From positions 1 to 64,000 of the forward strand of contig CAMRCY010000007.1 of NCBI GenBank assembly GCA_947041165.1: a stretch of DNA of 64,000 nucleotides, in the 5' to 3' direction. Below the pieces are notes generated by a model that was not told the origin of the DNA, did not search any database, and saw only the letters and a list, made by a program, of their open reading frames with translations. Below, one piece after another: positions 18,363 through 27,188 of the stretch. Made by a program: the position numbers and the translations under genes. Numbering within the stretch: position 1 is the stretch's first letter; every line of letters begins with the position of its first letter. Source of the DNA: an uncultured Deferribacteraceae bacterium. GTDB lineage: Bacteria > Chrysiogenota > Deferribacteres > Deferribacterales > Mucispirillaceae.

Positions 18363-19268
18363 CTACTTATCTCTATATATAATATAATCTGATATGCCGT
18401 TTAGAATTTTTGCACGATCACCAAAAAACAAAATATCATCTTTTGCTTTAGTTAAAAGTTCGTTCAAAATTCTCTTTGACTCATCTAGTCCGAAAAGTGA
18501 TGGATATGTTAATTTAGATTGAGCCACATCTTTACCTGTGCTTTTACCTAAAACTTCTTTCGACGAAGTTATATCTAAAATATCATCTTGGATCTGAAAT
18601 GCTAAACCGATACTGTTTCCATATGATGAAAGTAATCTACACTCTTCTTCATCTGCATTAGCAAGTCTTGCACCTATTAAAATTGATGCTTTAATTAGCT
18701 CAGTGCTTTTATTCATGTGTATATATTTTAATAATGATTTGTCAGGAGTAGAATTTTCGCCGTATAAAATATCAGCAACTTGTCCCGCAATCATACCTTT
18801 ATCGCCTGATGACACTGAAAGGTTTGTTGAAATATCAACCCTAACTGTATCTGATATTGATGGAGATATACGTCTATCATTAATCAATTCAAACGCCCTT
18901 GTAACAAGTGCATCGCCTGATAAAATAGCTAACGCTTCACCGTATACTTTATGATTGGTTGGCTTGCCTCTACGATAATCATCATCATCCATCGCTGGGA
19001 GATCATCGTGAATTAATGAGTATGTATGAACCATCTCAACAGCTGCTGCAAATGGTACAACAATTTCGATATTGTCTGAAAATAAACTGTATGATGATAT
19101 TAGAAGTGATGCACGAATACGCTTGCCACCTGCAAATAAAGAGTAACGCATTGACTCAATTAATTTAGACGAATAACTCTCTTCTATCACAAGATATTTA
19201 TCTAAAAAACTATCAACCTTTAAGGCACACTCTTCAATAAAAGATTTAGCGTCAATATTATTCATCAT
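18363..19268 (-). CDS. ispA: farnesyl/geranyl diphosphate synthase
   Basis: A trans-prenyltransferase of 301 residues that joins isopentenyl diphosphate to allylic diphosphates. It has the first aspartate-rich motif HDDLPAMDDDDYRRG (about 90-104), the second QDDILD, and the KSTGKDV lysine. The chain length (C10, C15 or C20) cannot be fixed from sequence alone. The start is uncertain: TTG-ATG-ATG occurs in a row, and I take the first ATG. It overlaps the xseB stop by 11 bases, matching the common xseB-ispA-dxs operon. Confidence 0.94.
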   Translation of the reverse strand: MMNNIDAKSFIEECALKVDSFLDKYLVIEESYSSKLIESMRYSLFAGGKRIRASLLISSYSLFSDNIEIVVPFAAAVEMVHTYSLIHDDLPAMDDDDYRRGKPTNHKVYGEALAILSGDALVTRAFELINDRRISPSISDTVRVDISTNLSVSSGDKGMIAGQVADILYGENSTPDKSLLKYIHMNKSTELIKASILIGARLANADEEECRLLSSYGNSIGLAFQIQDDILDITSSKEVLGKSTGKDVAQSKLTYPSLFGLDESKRILNELLTKAKDDILFFGDRAKILNGISDYIIYRDK

Positions 19269-19530
19269 CAATATCTAACTTTTCCCTTTTAATATTTGTG
19301 CTTTCTATCGTTGCAACAGATATAATACTCTCAATATTATCAAGCGTACCTCTGCACTCATTTGCAAGAACCATACCTTCTTTAAATAATAAAACCGAGT
19401 CTTCAAGTGTAGAGTCTGTTCCCTCTAATTTAGAAACAATGTCCTCTAATCTAATCATCTTTTTCTCAAAATTTTTAATCTTATCTAAATCTTTACTACT
19501 ATCTTTAACTTTTTTATCTTCCATAATCAA
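19258..19530 (-). CDS. xseB: exodeoxyribonuclease VII small subunit
   Basis: A 90-residue, mostly helical protein. It has the XseB core pattern FEKKMIRLEDIVSKLEGTDSTLEDSVLLFKEG in broken form: an IVxxLE helix, a short LxxS turn and an LFxEG helix. XseB binds XseA (gene at 40957-42363 here) to make the single-strand exonuclease VII. An acidic tail ends in DIDDE. The frame overlaps ispA, fixing the reading frame and context. Confidence 0.88.
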   Translation of the reverse strand: MIMEDKKVKDSSKDLDKIKNFEKKMIRLEDIVSKLEGTDSTLEDSVLLFKEGMVLANECRGTLDNIESIISVATIESTNIKREKLDIDDE

Positions 19531-19598
19531 CTCTAAATATTATTAATTAATACTCACAAAACAATGTGATATTGGATACCTATAATCAATATAAATAT

Positions 19599-20066
19599 CT
19601 ATTTCGAACTCTTTTCAAGTATCCCTAAAACTCTCTTAGCATTACCTTTTGCTTTAACATTATATAAAGCCTCTTCTATAATTCCGTTCTCATCTATTAT
19701 AAATGTTGAGCGTTTAATACCTGTGATTAATCTGCCGTATAACGATCTATCTCCGTATGCAAAATAACTTTTCACAACTTCTTTATCGCTATCAACCAAC
19801 AGATCTATTTTTAAATTATATTTTTCTTTAAACTTTTTATGGCTCTCGCATGAATCAGGAGAGACACCTATGACAATAGTATTTAATGCTTCAAATTCAG
19901 CAATAAGTGATGTGAAATCGTTTGCTTGAAGAGTACAACCAGGAGTGCTATCTTTAGGATAAAAATAAAGAACTACTTTCTTGCCTCTAAGATCTTCTAA
20001 CTTTATATTTTGCTCATCTACATTTTGTAGTGAAAAACTAGGAGCTATATCACCCTTTTTTAACAT
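19599..20066 (-). CDS. bcp: peroxiredoxin, BCP/PrxQ type
   Basis: A 155-residue thiol peroxidase that reduces hydrogen and organic peroxides. The peroxidatic cysteine lies in PKDSTPGCTLQ (about residue 45), followed by LKFKEKYNLKIDLLVD and the GVSPDS segment. The usual second cysteine five residues later is replaced (CTLQAND), so it probably works as a 1-Cys enzyme or resolves with a distant or external thiol. It sits alone between the xseB gene and the rlmN repeat gap. Confidence 0.9.
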   Translation of the reverse strand: MLKKGDIAPSFSLQNVDEQNIKLEDLRGKKVVLYFYPKDSTPGCTLQANDFTSLIAEFEALNTIVIGVSPDSCESHKKFKEKYNLKIDLLVDSDKEVVKSYFAYGDRSLYGRLITGIKRSTFIIDENGIIEEALYNVKAKGNAKRVLGILEKSSK

Positions 20067-20169
20067 ATTGCACCTTTAATTATTTTATTTTTTTTTACAA
20101 CTTAATTGCACCAGTTTACTTTATTTTAATTTACGAACTTAACAATTCAAAATAATTTATTTTATATAA

Positions 20170-20486
20170 TTTGATAGTTCAAAATTATTCTAATCTACAT
20201 AATCTACAACTCAAAATTATTCTACGTTACTCAATCTACAACTTGAAATTATTCTACGTTACTCAATCTACAACTTAAAATTATTCTACGTTATGTATCG
20301 TAAAGTGCAAGTTCCGATTAATCTGCATCTTGCAACTTAGTTGCACCTGATAATTCTAACCTATATAATCTACTAACTTAAAATTACTCTACGTTATATA
20401 ACCATACAACTCAAAATCATTCTACGTTATATAACCATACAACTTGAAATTATTCTACGTTATATATCATAAAGTACAAGTTCCGA
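20170..20486. repeat. 32/33-bp tandem repeat with embedded rlmN tail copy
   Basis: Two blocks of a 32-33-bp unit (core AAATTATTCTACGTTA; CTACGTTA at 20222, 20254, 20286, then 20389, 20422 and 20455). Between them, 20284-20355 duplicates 20453-20524, a block that includes the last ~13 codons of rlmN, 169 bases away. The array runs directly into the rlmN stop. The rest of the 420-base gap (20067-20169) is AT-rich with no gene. Confidence 0.92.
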
Positions 20487-21536
20487 TTAATCTGCATCTT
20501 GCAACTTAGTTGCACCTGATAATTGTCCACACGCTGCAGAGATATCTTTACCTAATCGCTTACGAATAAATGCTGATATTTTATTTGCTATCAAATAATT
20601 CTGAAACTGTTCAACAACCTTCATTTGTGGTTCTTTAAAATCAGTAAACTCAGAACTATTATAAATTATTAAATTAACTTTTGCTTTGATACCTTTTATG
20701 AGTTTAACAAATAATTTAGCATCATCTAAACTATCGTTTACGCCATCTATCAATATATACTCTAAAGTTATTCGCTTGCGTTTATCAAGTTCAAGAGTTT
20801 TTAACTTCTTTACAAGCTCTTCTAACGGGTATTTATTTGATATAGGCATGATATCTTTTCGCACTGCTTGACGTGGTGAGTTTATTGATACTGCAAGATT
20901 AACTGGAGTTTCCATTCTATATAATCTATCTATATTTTTAAGGTAGCCACTTGTTGATACTGTAACTTTTCTATGTGAAAAACCTAGATACTTATCATCC
21001 AATATTATCTCTAAAGCTTGAAGAAGTGAATCTATATTGTCAAGCGGTTCACCCATACCCATAAACACTAAATTTGATAATCTTGTGTTAAAAAGTTTAT
21101 CAGCTTCGTTTCTTAAATATTGAACTTGTTTGAAGATTTCAGCAGGTGTTAAATTACGCTTGAAACCGATAGACATAAATGTAGCACAAAATGTGCAACC
21201 CATTCGGCAACCTACTTGAGATGAAATGCAACCCGTAAATCTCTCACCATCTTTTAATAAAACTGATTCAATTCTCTCTCCATCTGATAGTTCAAATAAA
21301 AATTTAATCGTTCCATCAAGAGATGCTTCTCTTGAAACTTCTTTAAAAGGTGTGATAGGGTATCTTGTTGATAATTTATCCCTTAATGGTAATGGGATAT
21401 TTGACATTTGGTCGTAAGAATATACACCACGCTTAAATAACCATTCGACTATTTGATCGGCTCTATAATTACTTTCGCCATTAGACTTAATAATTTGTTG
21501 TAACTCTGCTACAGAAAGATTATCAATAAACTTCAT
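20487..21536 (-). CDS. rlmN: 23S rRNA/tRNA adenine-C2 methyltransferase RlmN
   Basis: A radical-SAM enzyme that methylates A2503 of 23S rRNA and A37 of some tRNAs. The 349-residue sequence has the CxxxCxxC cluster motif in GCRMGCTFCAT (about 113-123), an upstream conserved cysteine in TGCISSQVG, GMGEPLDN, and the C-terminal cysteine in SAACGQL needed for the methyl-transfer intermediate. The start codon has only weak ribosome-site support but matches the family N-terminus. A partial copy of its tail lies in the downstream repeat. Confidence 0.95.
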   Translation of the reverse strand: MKFIDNLSVAELQQIIKSNGESNYRADQIVEWLFKRGVYSYDQMSNIPLPLRDKLSTRYPITPFKEVSREASLDGTIKFLFELSDGERIESVLLKDGERFTGCISSQVGCRMGCTFCATFMSIGFKRNLTPAEIFKQVQYLRNEADKLFNTRLSNLVFMGMGEPLDNIDSLLQALEIILDDKYLGFSHRKVTVSTSGYLKNIDRLYRMETPVNLAVSINSPRQAVRKDIMPISNKYPLEELVKKLKTLELDKRKRITLEYILIDGVNDSLDDAKLFVKLIKGIKAKVNLIIYNSSEFTDFKEPQMKVVEQFQNYLIANKISAFIRKRLGKDISAACGQLSGATKLQDAD

Positions 21537-21548
21537 AATTCACAATTG

Positions 21549-21902
21549 CTACTCTGCAGACAAGGTTGCAATAACATTTTCATCAGTTTCTTCTATCGTA
21601 AAAAGTCTATCAAGGTTAGTATGCATAAAAACCTTTTTTATATCTTCGTTGATAGAGGTAAGTATTAAACTTTTTTCACTTTCTTTTATAACTCTTAACA
21701 TTCTTATTAACTCTCTTAAACCAGAACTATTTAGATAAGTTACGCGTGAAAAATTTATAACAAACACATCAACACTTTCCATTTTCACAGCGATATGATT
21801 TCCTAACTCTTCACCATTAAAAGAGTCAATCTCATATATCGGATATAAAAATTCAACTTTCTTCCCATTACTTAAAACTTCAGTATTTTCACTAAAAGAC
21901 AT
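21549..21902 (-). CDS. STAS-domain protein (anti-sigma antagonist-like)
   Basis: A 117-residue single STAS domain. The strand FVINFSRVTYLNSSGL carries the conserved serine (about 59-60) that a partner kinase would phosphorylate in SpoIIAA/RsbV proteins, followed by a helix (LRELIRMLRVI) and LDRLFTI. No anti-sigma kinase or sigma factor lies nearby, so its partner is elsewhere. It follows pyrE on the same strand, starts with GAGGATA upstream of ATG, and ends 12 bases before rlmN. Confidence 0.82.
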   Translation of the reverse strand: MSFSENTEVLSNGKKVEFLYPIYEIDSFNGEELGNHIAVKMESVDVFVINFSRVTYLNSSGLRELIRMLRVIKESEKSLILTSINEDIKKVFMHTNLDRLFTIEETDENVIATLSAE

Positions 21903-22006
21903 TTTTGTATATCCTCCGAATTAAAGATAATTTATTCTAACAGTTATAATTATTAAAAACAACTATAATATTTTAAAGGCACATCTTACTAAATAATAAA
22001 TATATT

Positions 22007-22567
22007 CTATCTGCTGCCAGGCTTGATAGCCGCTGTTCCTGTTGATGCACATATTGGACAGTTTGATGCCTCGTAACTCTTCACTAAAACTCTAGCAAGT
22101 GACATATATGGTTGTTTAAAATCAGGAGCTTCTTCACTTCTATCAATGATAGACACGATGGCTATAACTTCACCACCCGCCTCTTCAATAGCAGCTATGC
22201 ACTCTTTTGTTGATCTGCCCGTTGTGACAACATCTTCTGCAACAATCACCTTCTCTTTATGCCCTAAAGTGAACCCTCTTCTAAAAGTCATTTTGCCATC
22301 AACTCTCTCAGTAAATACTGAACGTTTCGATAACAATCTTGATAATTCATAACCGAAACGTATTCCTCCAATCGCTGGAGATACAACCGTTGTAAATTCA
22401 AAAAACTTTAATTTTGGAAGCAATTGAGATATAACCTCTGTCGCAAGTTCTGGGTGTTGTAAAACTTGTTCCGATTGTAGATATGTATCAGAGTGCATGC
22501 CTGATGATAATAAAAAATGTCCTCTAAGTAACCCATTATTTTCTTCATAAACTTTTACAATATCCAT
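22007..22567 (-). CDS. pyrE: orotate phosphoribosyltransferase
   Basis: PyrE makes orotidine monophosphate from orotate and PRPP. The 186-residue sequence holds the PRPP loop VIVAEDVVTTGRSTKE (about 108-123) and SPAIGGIRFGYELS. The tail has a CPIC pair followed by a proline-glycine-rich end (IKPGSR), typical of the Thermus/Aquifex-type branch of OPRT rather than the E. coli type. It is followed by the STAS gene; pyrF lies upstream across a 274-base AT-rich gap with no gene. Confidence 0.93.
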   Translation of the reverse strand: MDIVKVYEENNGLLRGHFLLSSGMHSDTYLQSEQVLQHPELATEVISQLLPKLKFFEFTTVVSPAIGGIRFGYELSRLLSKRSVFTERVDGKMTFRRGFTLGHKEKVIVAEDVVTTGRSTKECIAAIEEAGGEVIAIVSIIDRSEEAPDFKQPYMSLARVLVKSYEASNCPICASTGTAAIKPGSR

Positions 22568-22841
22568 ATAACCTTCTCTATCTTAATTTTTTACAATCTA
22601 CTAAGCAGAAAATCTGCAACAACTTCTTTGAATATATTTAAACGAAATTCATTCATATATTTACTCTTTAAATATACATTTATTTCTCGATACACACAAC
22701 ATAAATTTAATCATATAGAAATAATATTCTCAAAATATTTCTGTGTAACGATATAATATACTTATTGATAGTTATATGAAGAAGAAATTAACGGTTATTA
22801 ATGCTATTATTTATATTGAGTAGATATCAAATAGAAATAAA

Positions 22842-23561
22842 TTAGTCTTTAAGTTCTATAAGAATTTTTGAAGCTGCGTTTAATGGATCTTTTGCTGATG
22901 TGATAGATCTGCCAACAACGATATAATCTGAACCGATTAACTTCGCATCTGCTGGAGTAACTACCCTCTTCTGATCATTCACGTTATCATCAAGCATACG
23001 TATCCCTGGAGTGATCGTTATAAAATCTGTGCCACATCTATCTTTTATTGTTCGAACCTCTGATGCTGATGAAACAACTCCATCAAGCCCTGATTGTTTC
23101 GCCTTATAAGCTAAGTTTGATACATACTCAGCTTCATCAGTAACCGTTATGGAGTAATCATCAAGGTAACTTTTATTAAGTGACGTTAACAACGTAACAC
23201 CTATCAACAACGGTTTTGTATGTATCGTTGATGACATCTTGTCATACTCATTATCTAGCACTAACTTAGCCTCACGCATCATCGCAACTCCACCTTGAGT
23301 GTGAAGATTGAAAATATCCACACCTGCACGAATAGAAACTGCGATAGCACCCGCTACCGTATTTGGAATATCATGAAATTTTAGATCTAAAAAAACCTTC
23401 TTATCTTTTGATTTTAAATAATCGACTGAAGCAAAACCTGTTGATAGAAATAACTCTAATCCGACTTTATAATACTCTACCGAATTAGATAATATATCTA
23501 TCATAGATTTTGCTTCATTCAAATTATTATAATCTAATGCTACAATTAATTTTGTTTTCAA
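22842..23561 (-). CDS. pyrF: orotidine-5'-phosphate decarboxylase
   Basis: A 239-residue TIM-barrel enzyme that decarboxylates OMP to UMP, the step after PyrE. The catalytic DxKxxD array is LDLKFHDIPNTV (about 59-70), the barrel start is IVALDYNNL, and the phosphate-binding end is TPGIRM...IVVGRSIT. It lies downstream of the Rnf operon (36 bases after rnfB) and may be co-transcribed with it. Confidence 0.95.
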   Translation of the reverse strand: MKTKLIVALDYNNLNEAKSMIDILSNSVEYYKVGLELFLSTGFASVDYLKSKDKKVFLDLKFHDIPNTVAGAIAVSIRAGVDIFNLHTQGGVAMMREAKLVLDNEYDKMSSTIHTKPLLIGVTLLTSLNKSYLDDYSITVTDEAEYVSNLAYKAKQSGLDGVVSSASEVRTIKDRCGTDFITITPGIRMLDDNVNDQKRVVTPADAKLIGSDYIVVGRSITSAKDPLNAASKILIELKD

Positions 23562-23597
23562 CTTACTACCATTAAATAATATTTTTGCAAATCTTTA

Positions 23598-24389
23598 CTA
23601 TCTATTTGCCGTGTTTTTAAAAATAACTTTTGAAGGACATGGCTCAACACAAAGTTGACAATCTGTACACTTATCTCTATCAACTGAAGATAAATAATCA
23701 TTAACATGAATAGCGTCATCACCACATTTTTTCTCACATATCTTACATCCGATACAACCAGCTGAACAAACTTTCTTAGTCGCAGCACCTTTATCTTTTG
23801 AGCTACAAACAACTGTAACTCCTTTAGATATATCTTGTATCTGAATAAGACCTAAAGGACATGCAACAACGCATTTATAACATGAAACACAATTTTTCTC
23901 ATCAATATGAGGAAGACCGTCTTTACCCATACTAATTACATCAAATGGACACGCACGCATACAAGTTCCTTCACCGATACAACCGTAACTGCAAGCCTTA
24001 GTGTTACCAAACGTATCAGCTATAACTTGGCAATCTTTTACGCCATCATACTCAAAACTATCTAAACAGTTAACTCCACCGTTACATAAAAGAACAGCAG
24101 AAGTTGTTGCAACCTCGCCTGATGATATCTTGAAACGATCTGCCGCTTCTTCTCTATCATCATCACTCATAACGCTACAACCTGAAAATGTGCTGTTACC
24201 GATTGTGATTGATTGAGCAAGTCCTGCACAACCTGCAAAACCACAAGCGCCACAGTTAACCCCAGGAAGTGCTTCTAATATAGCTACATATTTTTCATCT
24301 TTATCTACTTTAAATATACTTGAACCAAAAGTTAAGATAATTCCTATCACTAAACCTATTAATCCAAAAATAATTATTGCTGTCATCAT
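23598..24389 (-). CDS. rnfB: Rnf complex subunit B (Fe-S)
   Basis: RnfB receives electrons from ferredoxin at the cytoplasmic face of the Rnf complex. The 263-residue protein has an N-terminal membrane helix (about 3-22), the four-cysteine motif NCGACGFAGC (about 47-56) plus a further cysteine, and then ferredoxin-type CxxCxxCxxxC sets (CMRACPFD, CVSCYKCVVACPLG, CIGCKICEKKC, CTDCQLCVEPCPS). ATGATGA overlaps the rnfA stop by 4 bases. It is the last gene of rnfCDGEAB. Confidence 0.95.
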   Translation of the reverse strand: MMTAIIIFGLIGLVIGIILTFGSSIFKVDKDEKYVAILEALPGVNCGACGFAGCAGLAQSITIGNSTFSGCSVMSDDDREEAADRFKISSGEVATTSAVLLCNGGVNCLDSFEYDGVKDCQVIADTFGNTKACSYGCIGEGTCMRACPFDVISMGKDGLPHIDEKNCVSCYKCVVACPLGLIQIQDISKGVTVVCSSKDKGAATKKVCSAGCIGCKICEKKCGDDAIHVNDYLSSVDRDKCTDCQLCVEPCPSKVIFKNTANR

Positions 24390-24967
24390 AATTTTACCAT
24401 CCCTGAGAATCCCATAAATGCTAATGATAATATTCCTGCTGTAATAAATGCAATTGGGATACCTCTAAAATTCTTAGATATAACCGATTGATTTATAAAC
24501 TCTCTTAATCCTGAAAATATAATTATCGCAATAGCATAACCTAACGATGTACCAAACGAGAATACAACCATGTTTATAAAGTTATATCCGTCTTTAATGT
24601 TTATTATCGCAACACCAAGTATAATACAATTTGTTGTGATTAATGGTAGAAATATACCTAAACTACTGTAAAGTTCAGGAACATACTTCTCTAAAAACAT
24701 CTCAAGCAACTGAACAACAGCCGCTATAACAAACACAAATACTATTGTTTGTAGATACATAATATCAAACGGTATAAGTACCGCATAATATACTATCCAC
24801 GAAATAACTGAAGATATCATAATTACCGCTGCAACTGAAAAAGACATTCCGATTGCAGTTTCTAACTTACGTGATACGCCTAAAAAAGAACATATACCTA
24901 AGAATTTGGTTAAAACAATATTGTTTACTAATGCTGCCGAAATTAATAGAAGTATTGAATATGTCAT
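24386..24967 (-). CDS. rnfA: Rnf complex subunit A
   Basis: An integral membrane subunit of 193 residues with six predicted helices. RnfA and RnfE are homologous with inverted topology and together hold an Fe-S centre inside the membrane: the cysteine in KFLGICSFLG (about 25) and that in ITTNCIILG are the ligand positions. Ends overlap rnfB and it starts 7 bases after rnfE. Confidence 0.95.
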   Translation of the reverse strand: MTYSILLLISAALVNNIVLTKFLGICSFLGVSRKLETAIGMSFSVAAVIMISSVISWIVYYAVLIPFDIMYLQTIVFVFVIAAVVQLLEMFLEKYVPELYSSLGIFLPLITTNCIILGVAIINIKDGYNFINMVVFSFGTSLGYAIAIIIFSGLREFINQSVISKNFRGIPIAFITAGILSLAFMGFSGMVKL

Positions 24968-24974
24968 ATATACC

Positions 24975-25577
24975 TCACGACCTTGCTTTTTTAGCTAAAT
25001 TTAATATCATATTTACCATACCAATTAAAAGCCCTAATGTAATAAACGCTCCAGCTGGCATAACAAATAACACAAATGGGTTATATGCTTCTGGCATTAT
25101 TCTAACACCAAATATAGAACCCTCTCCAAATAACTCTCTAACCGATGCTAATAAAAGTAAGGCTAATGTAAAGCCTAGTCCTGATCCTAAAGCATCTAGC
25201 ATTGAATCTAAAACATTATTCTTCGATGCGAAGATCTCTGCTCGTCCTAAAACGATACAGTTAACAACGATCAATGGAATAAATAAACCTAATACTTTAT
25301 GTAAATCATGCACATATGCATTCATCAATAAATCGACAACAGTAACTAGTGATGCGATTACAAGAATGTATGACGGTATGCGAACTGATTTCGGAATGTA
25401 TTTTGCAAGCAATGAAATAATCATATTTGAACCTAGTAGAACTGCTGTTGTCGCAAGCCCTAAAGCCAAACCATTTATTGCAGCAGATGTTACAGCTAAT
25501 GTAGGACATAATCCTAAAAACTGTCTAAATACTGCATTATCTTTAAAAACTCCGTTCGTAAACGCTTTTACTTTCAT
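24975..25577 (-). CDS. rnfE: Rnf complex subunit E
   Basis: A 200-residue multi-helix membrane subunit, homologous to RnfA. It has the matching cysteines LGLCPTLAV (about 23) and IVVNCIVLGRAE, which supply the other half of the membrane Fe-S site, and the RAEIFASKN loop. The start overlaps the rnfG stop by 4 bases. The position between G and A is the usual order of this operon. Confidence 0.95.
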   Translation of the reverse strand: MKVKAFTNGVFKDNAVFRQFLGLCPTLAVTSAAINGLALGLATTAVLLGSNMIISLLAKYIPKSVRIPSYILVIASLVTVVDLLMNAYVHDLHKVLGLFIPLIVVNCIVLGRAEIFASKNNVLDSMLDALGSGLGFTLALLLLASVRELFGEGSIFGVRIMPEAYNPFVLFVMPAGAFITLGLLIGMVNMILNLAKKARS

Positions 25578-26176
25578 AAATCACCATTATTTACAGAATT
25601 TAATTCTGATGAACTTGTTAACTTAAAATTATCTTTAATAAAAGATAACGCTTCTGCAACTGCTTGTGATGTTGCACGAGATGAGTAGGTTGCCCCACTT
25701 ATCTGATCTATTACACCACCATCTTTCTTTATCTTTAACTCTACTGGATCTGCAATACCTTCAAATGTGGTTAAAAATTTCTCTTGTATAATCTTAGCTC
25801 CAAGTCCTGGAGTTTCAGTATGCTGAACAACAAAAACGCCTTCCACTTTTCCAGCGTTAGAAACACCAACTAAGTATGTGATAAGTCCATTGTAACCTTT
25901 GCTTGATATAATTTGTACTGCGTAAGCTAATGTTTTATTATCAGCTGACTTCGCCTCATAAACCGATTGGTTATCAACTGTGATAAACTCAGAGTATGGA
26001 TCATTTGCATAGGCTGGTAATACTTGATCTAAACCTTTTACAAAATCTTGACGATACATTTCAACTATTCTATCTTTTGTTTTCATATTCACAAATGATA
26101 AAATCACACCTACAACCAATGCGATAGTTGTAACCGATAGAACCATATAATATTTACTATTCATAAAATCTTTCAT
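25574..26176 (-). CDS. rnfG: Rnf complex subunit G (covalent FMN)
   Basis: A 200-residue subunit with one N-terminal helix (about 9-27) and a periplasmic FMN-binding domain. The flavinylation motif reads SGATYSS, where the usual acceptor threonine is a serine. ApbE attaches FMN there in other species; no apbE is in this window. The start is set at 26176, where GGAGG lies 5 bases before ATG; the longer TTG-initiated frame would start inside that ribosome site. It begins 1 base after the rnfD stop. Confidence 0.93.
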   Translation of the reverse strand: MKDFMNSKYYMVLSVTTIALVVGVILSFVNMKTKDRIVEMYRQDFVKGLDQVLPAYANDPYSEFITVDNQSVYEAKSADNKTLAYAVQIISSKGYNGLITYLVGVSNAGKVEGVFVVQHTETPGLGAKIIQEKFLTTFEGIADPVELKIKKDGGVIDQISGATYSSRATSQAVAEALSFIKDNFKLTSSSELNSVNNGDL

Positions 26177-26177
26177 G

Positions 26178-27188
26178 TTAACCTCCAAACGATCTAGGTT
26201 TCGTATAACGATCGATAAGTGGTACTAATGAATTCATTAATAATATCGAAAACCCGATACCTTCTGGGTAACTTGAAAAAATTCTTATCATAATTGTAAG
26301 AGCTCCACACCCGATACCAAAAATAATTTTACCTTTAGAGTATAATGGCGATGTAACAAAATCAGTTGCCATGAAAAATGATCCTAAAATTATACCACCT
26401 GATAAAACTTGTGTGATCGGATCTAAAACATAACCTTGATTGAAGTACCAAAATATAGTTGATAAAACTAAAAATGTAGTTAAGCTTGCAAACGGTATTC
26501 TCCATGAACCTATTCTTGTAACGAGTATTAACGCTCCACCTATTAGAAGTGCTAAAGCCGATACTTCTCCTGCTGCTCCTGGGATAAATCCTAGGAATGA
26601 TGGTAACCAAGTATCTGTCATTAATATCGGTAAAGTTCCACCACTCGCAACTGTCTCTTTCGCTGCAGTTAATGTTGTAGCCATAGATATTGCATCTATT
26701 GGAACTGTTGTAATATTAAATAAACCGTTCTCTAATATATTTGATGTTGGAAGATAAAACGTACTCATTAGTGACGAATAACCAACTAAAACTGCAATTC
26801 TACCTGTTATCGCTGGGTTATAAACATTTCTACCGAAACCACCAAATAACTGTTTTCCGATCATTGATGCGATAAGTGCTGCCACTACATACACATAATA
26901 TGGAAGAACTGGAGGCAACGTCATAACTATAAGTGCTGCCGTAACCGAACCCTTAAATTCAAGTAAACGTTCTAAGTAATGTTTCTTATACTTTATTGAT
27001 TCATATGCCCACTCTGACATAACACAAACAACCATTGTAATTATATAAGCAAAAAGCAATCTATATCCGTAATAAAATAACGAAAAGAAAATTGCTGGTA
27101 ACATCGCTGCTGATAATATAAAAAATGTATACTTTGTCTCATACTTCCCATGCTGATGAGGTGGAAGTTTCATTAAAAAACTACTCAT
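26178..27188 (-). CDS. rnfD: Rnf complex subunit D (covalent FMN)
   Basis: A 336-residue membrane subunit with about ten helices, homologous to NqrB. RnfD helps drive ion movement and carries covalent FMN; the candidate site is IDAISMATTL (about residue 175), a divergent form of the usual S-G-A-T. KQLFGGFGRNVYNPA and TDFVTSPLYSKGK are further family blocks. Its ATG overlaps the rnfC stop by one base. Confidence 0.93.
   Translation of the reverse strand: MSSFLMKLPPHQHGKYETKYTFFILSAAMLPAIFFSLFYYGYRLLFAYIITMVVCVMSEWAYESIKYKKHYLERLLEFKGSVTAALIVMTLPPVLPYYVYVVAALIASMIGKQLFGGFGRNVYNPAITGRIAVLVGYSSLMSTFYLPTSNILENGLFNITTVPIDAISMATTLTAAKETVASGGTLPILMTDTWLPSFLGFIPGAAGEVSALALLIGGALILVTRIGSWRIPFASLTTFLVLSTIFWYFNQGYVLDPITQVLSGGIILGSFFMATDFVTSPLYSKGKIIFGIGCGALTIMIRIFSSYPEGIGFSILLMNSLVPLIDRYTKPRSFGG

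Noticed and set aside
23558-23812. 84-codon frame inside rnfB
   Set aside because: It lies in another frame of the rnfB ferredoxin region and has no homology-like features. It is a shadow.
24853-25626. 257-codon plus-strand frame opposite rnfE/rnfA
   Set aside because: It is antisense to two clearly real membrane genes; composition is that of a shadow of AT-rich coding sequence.
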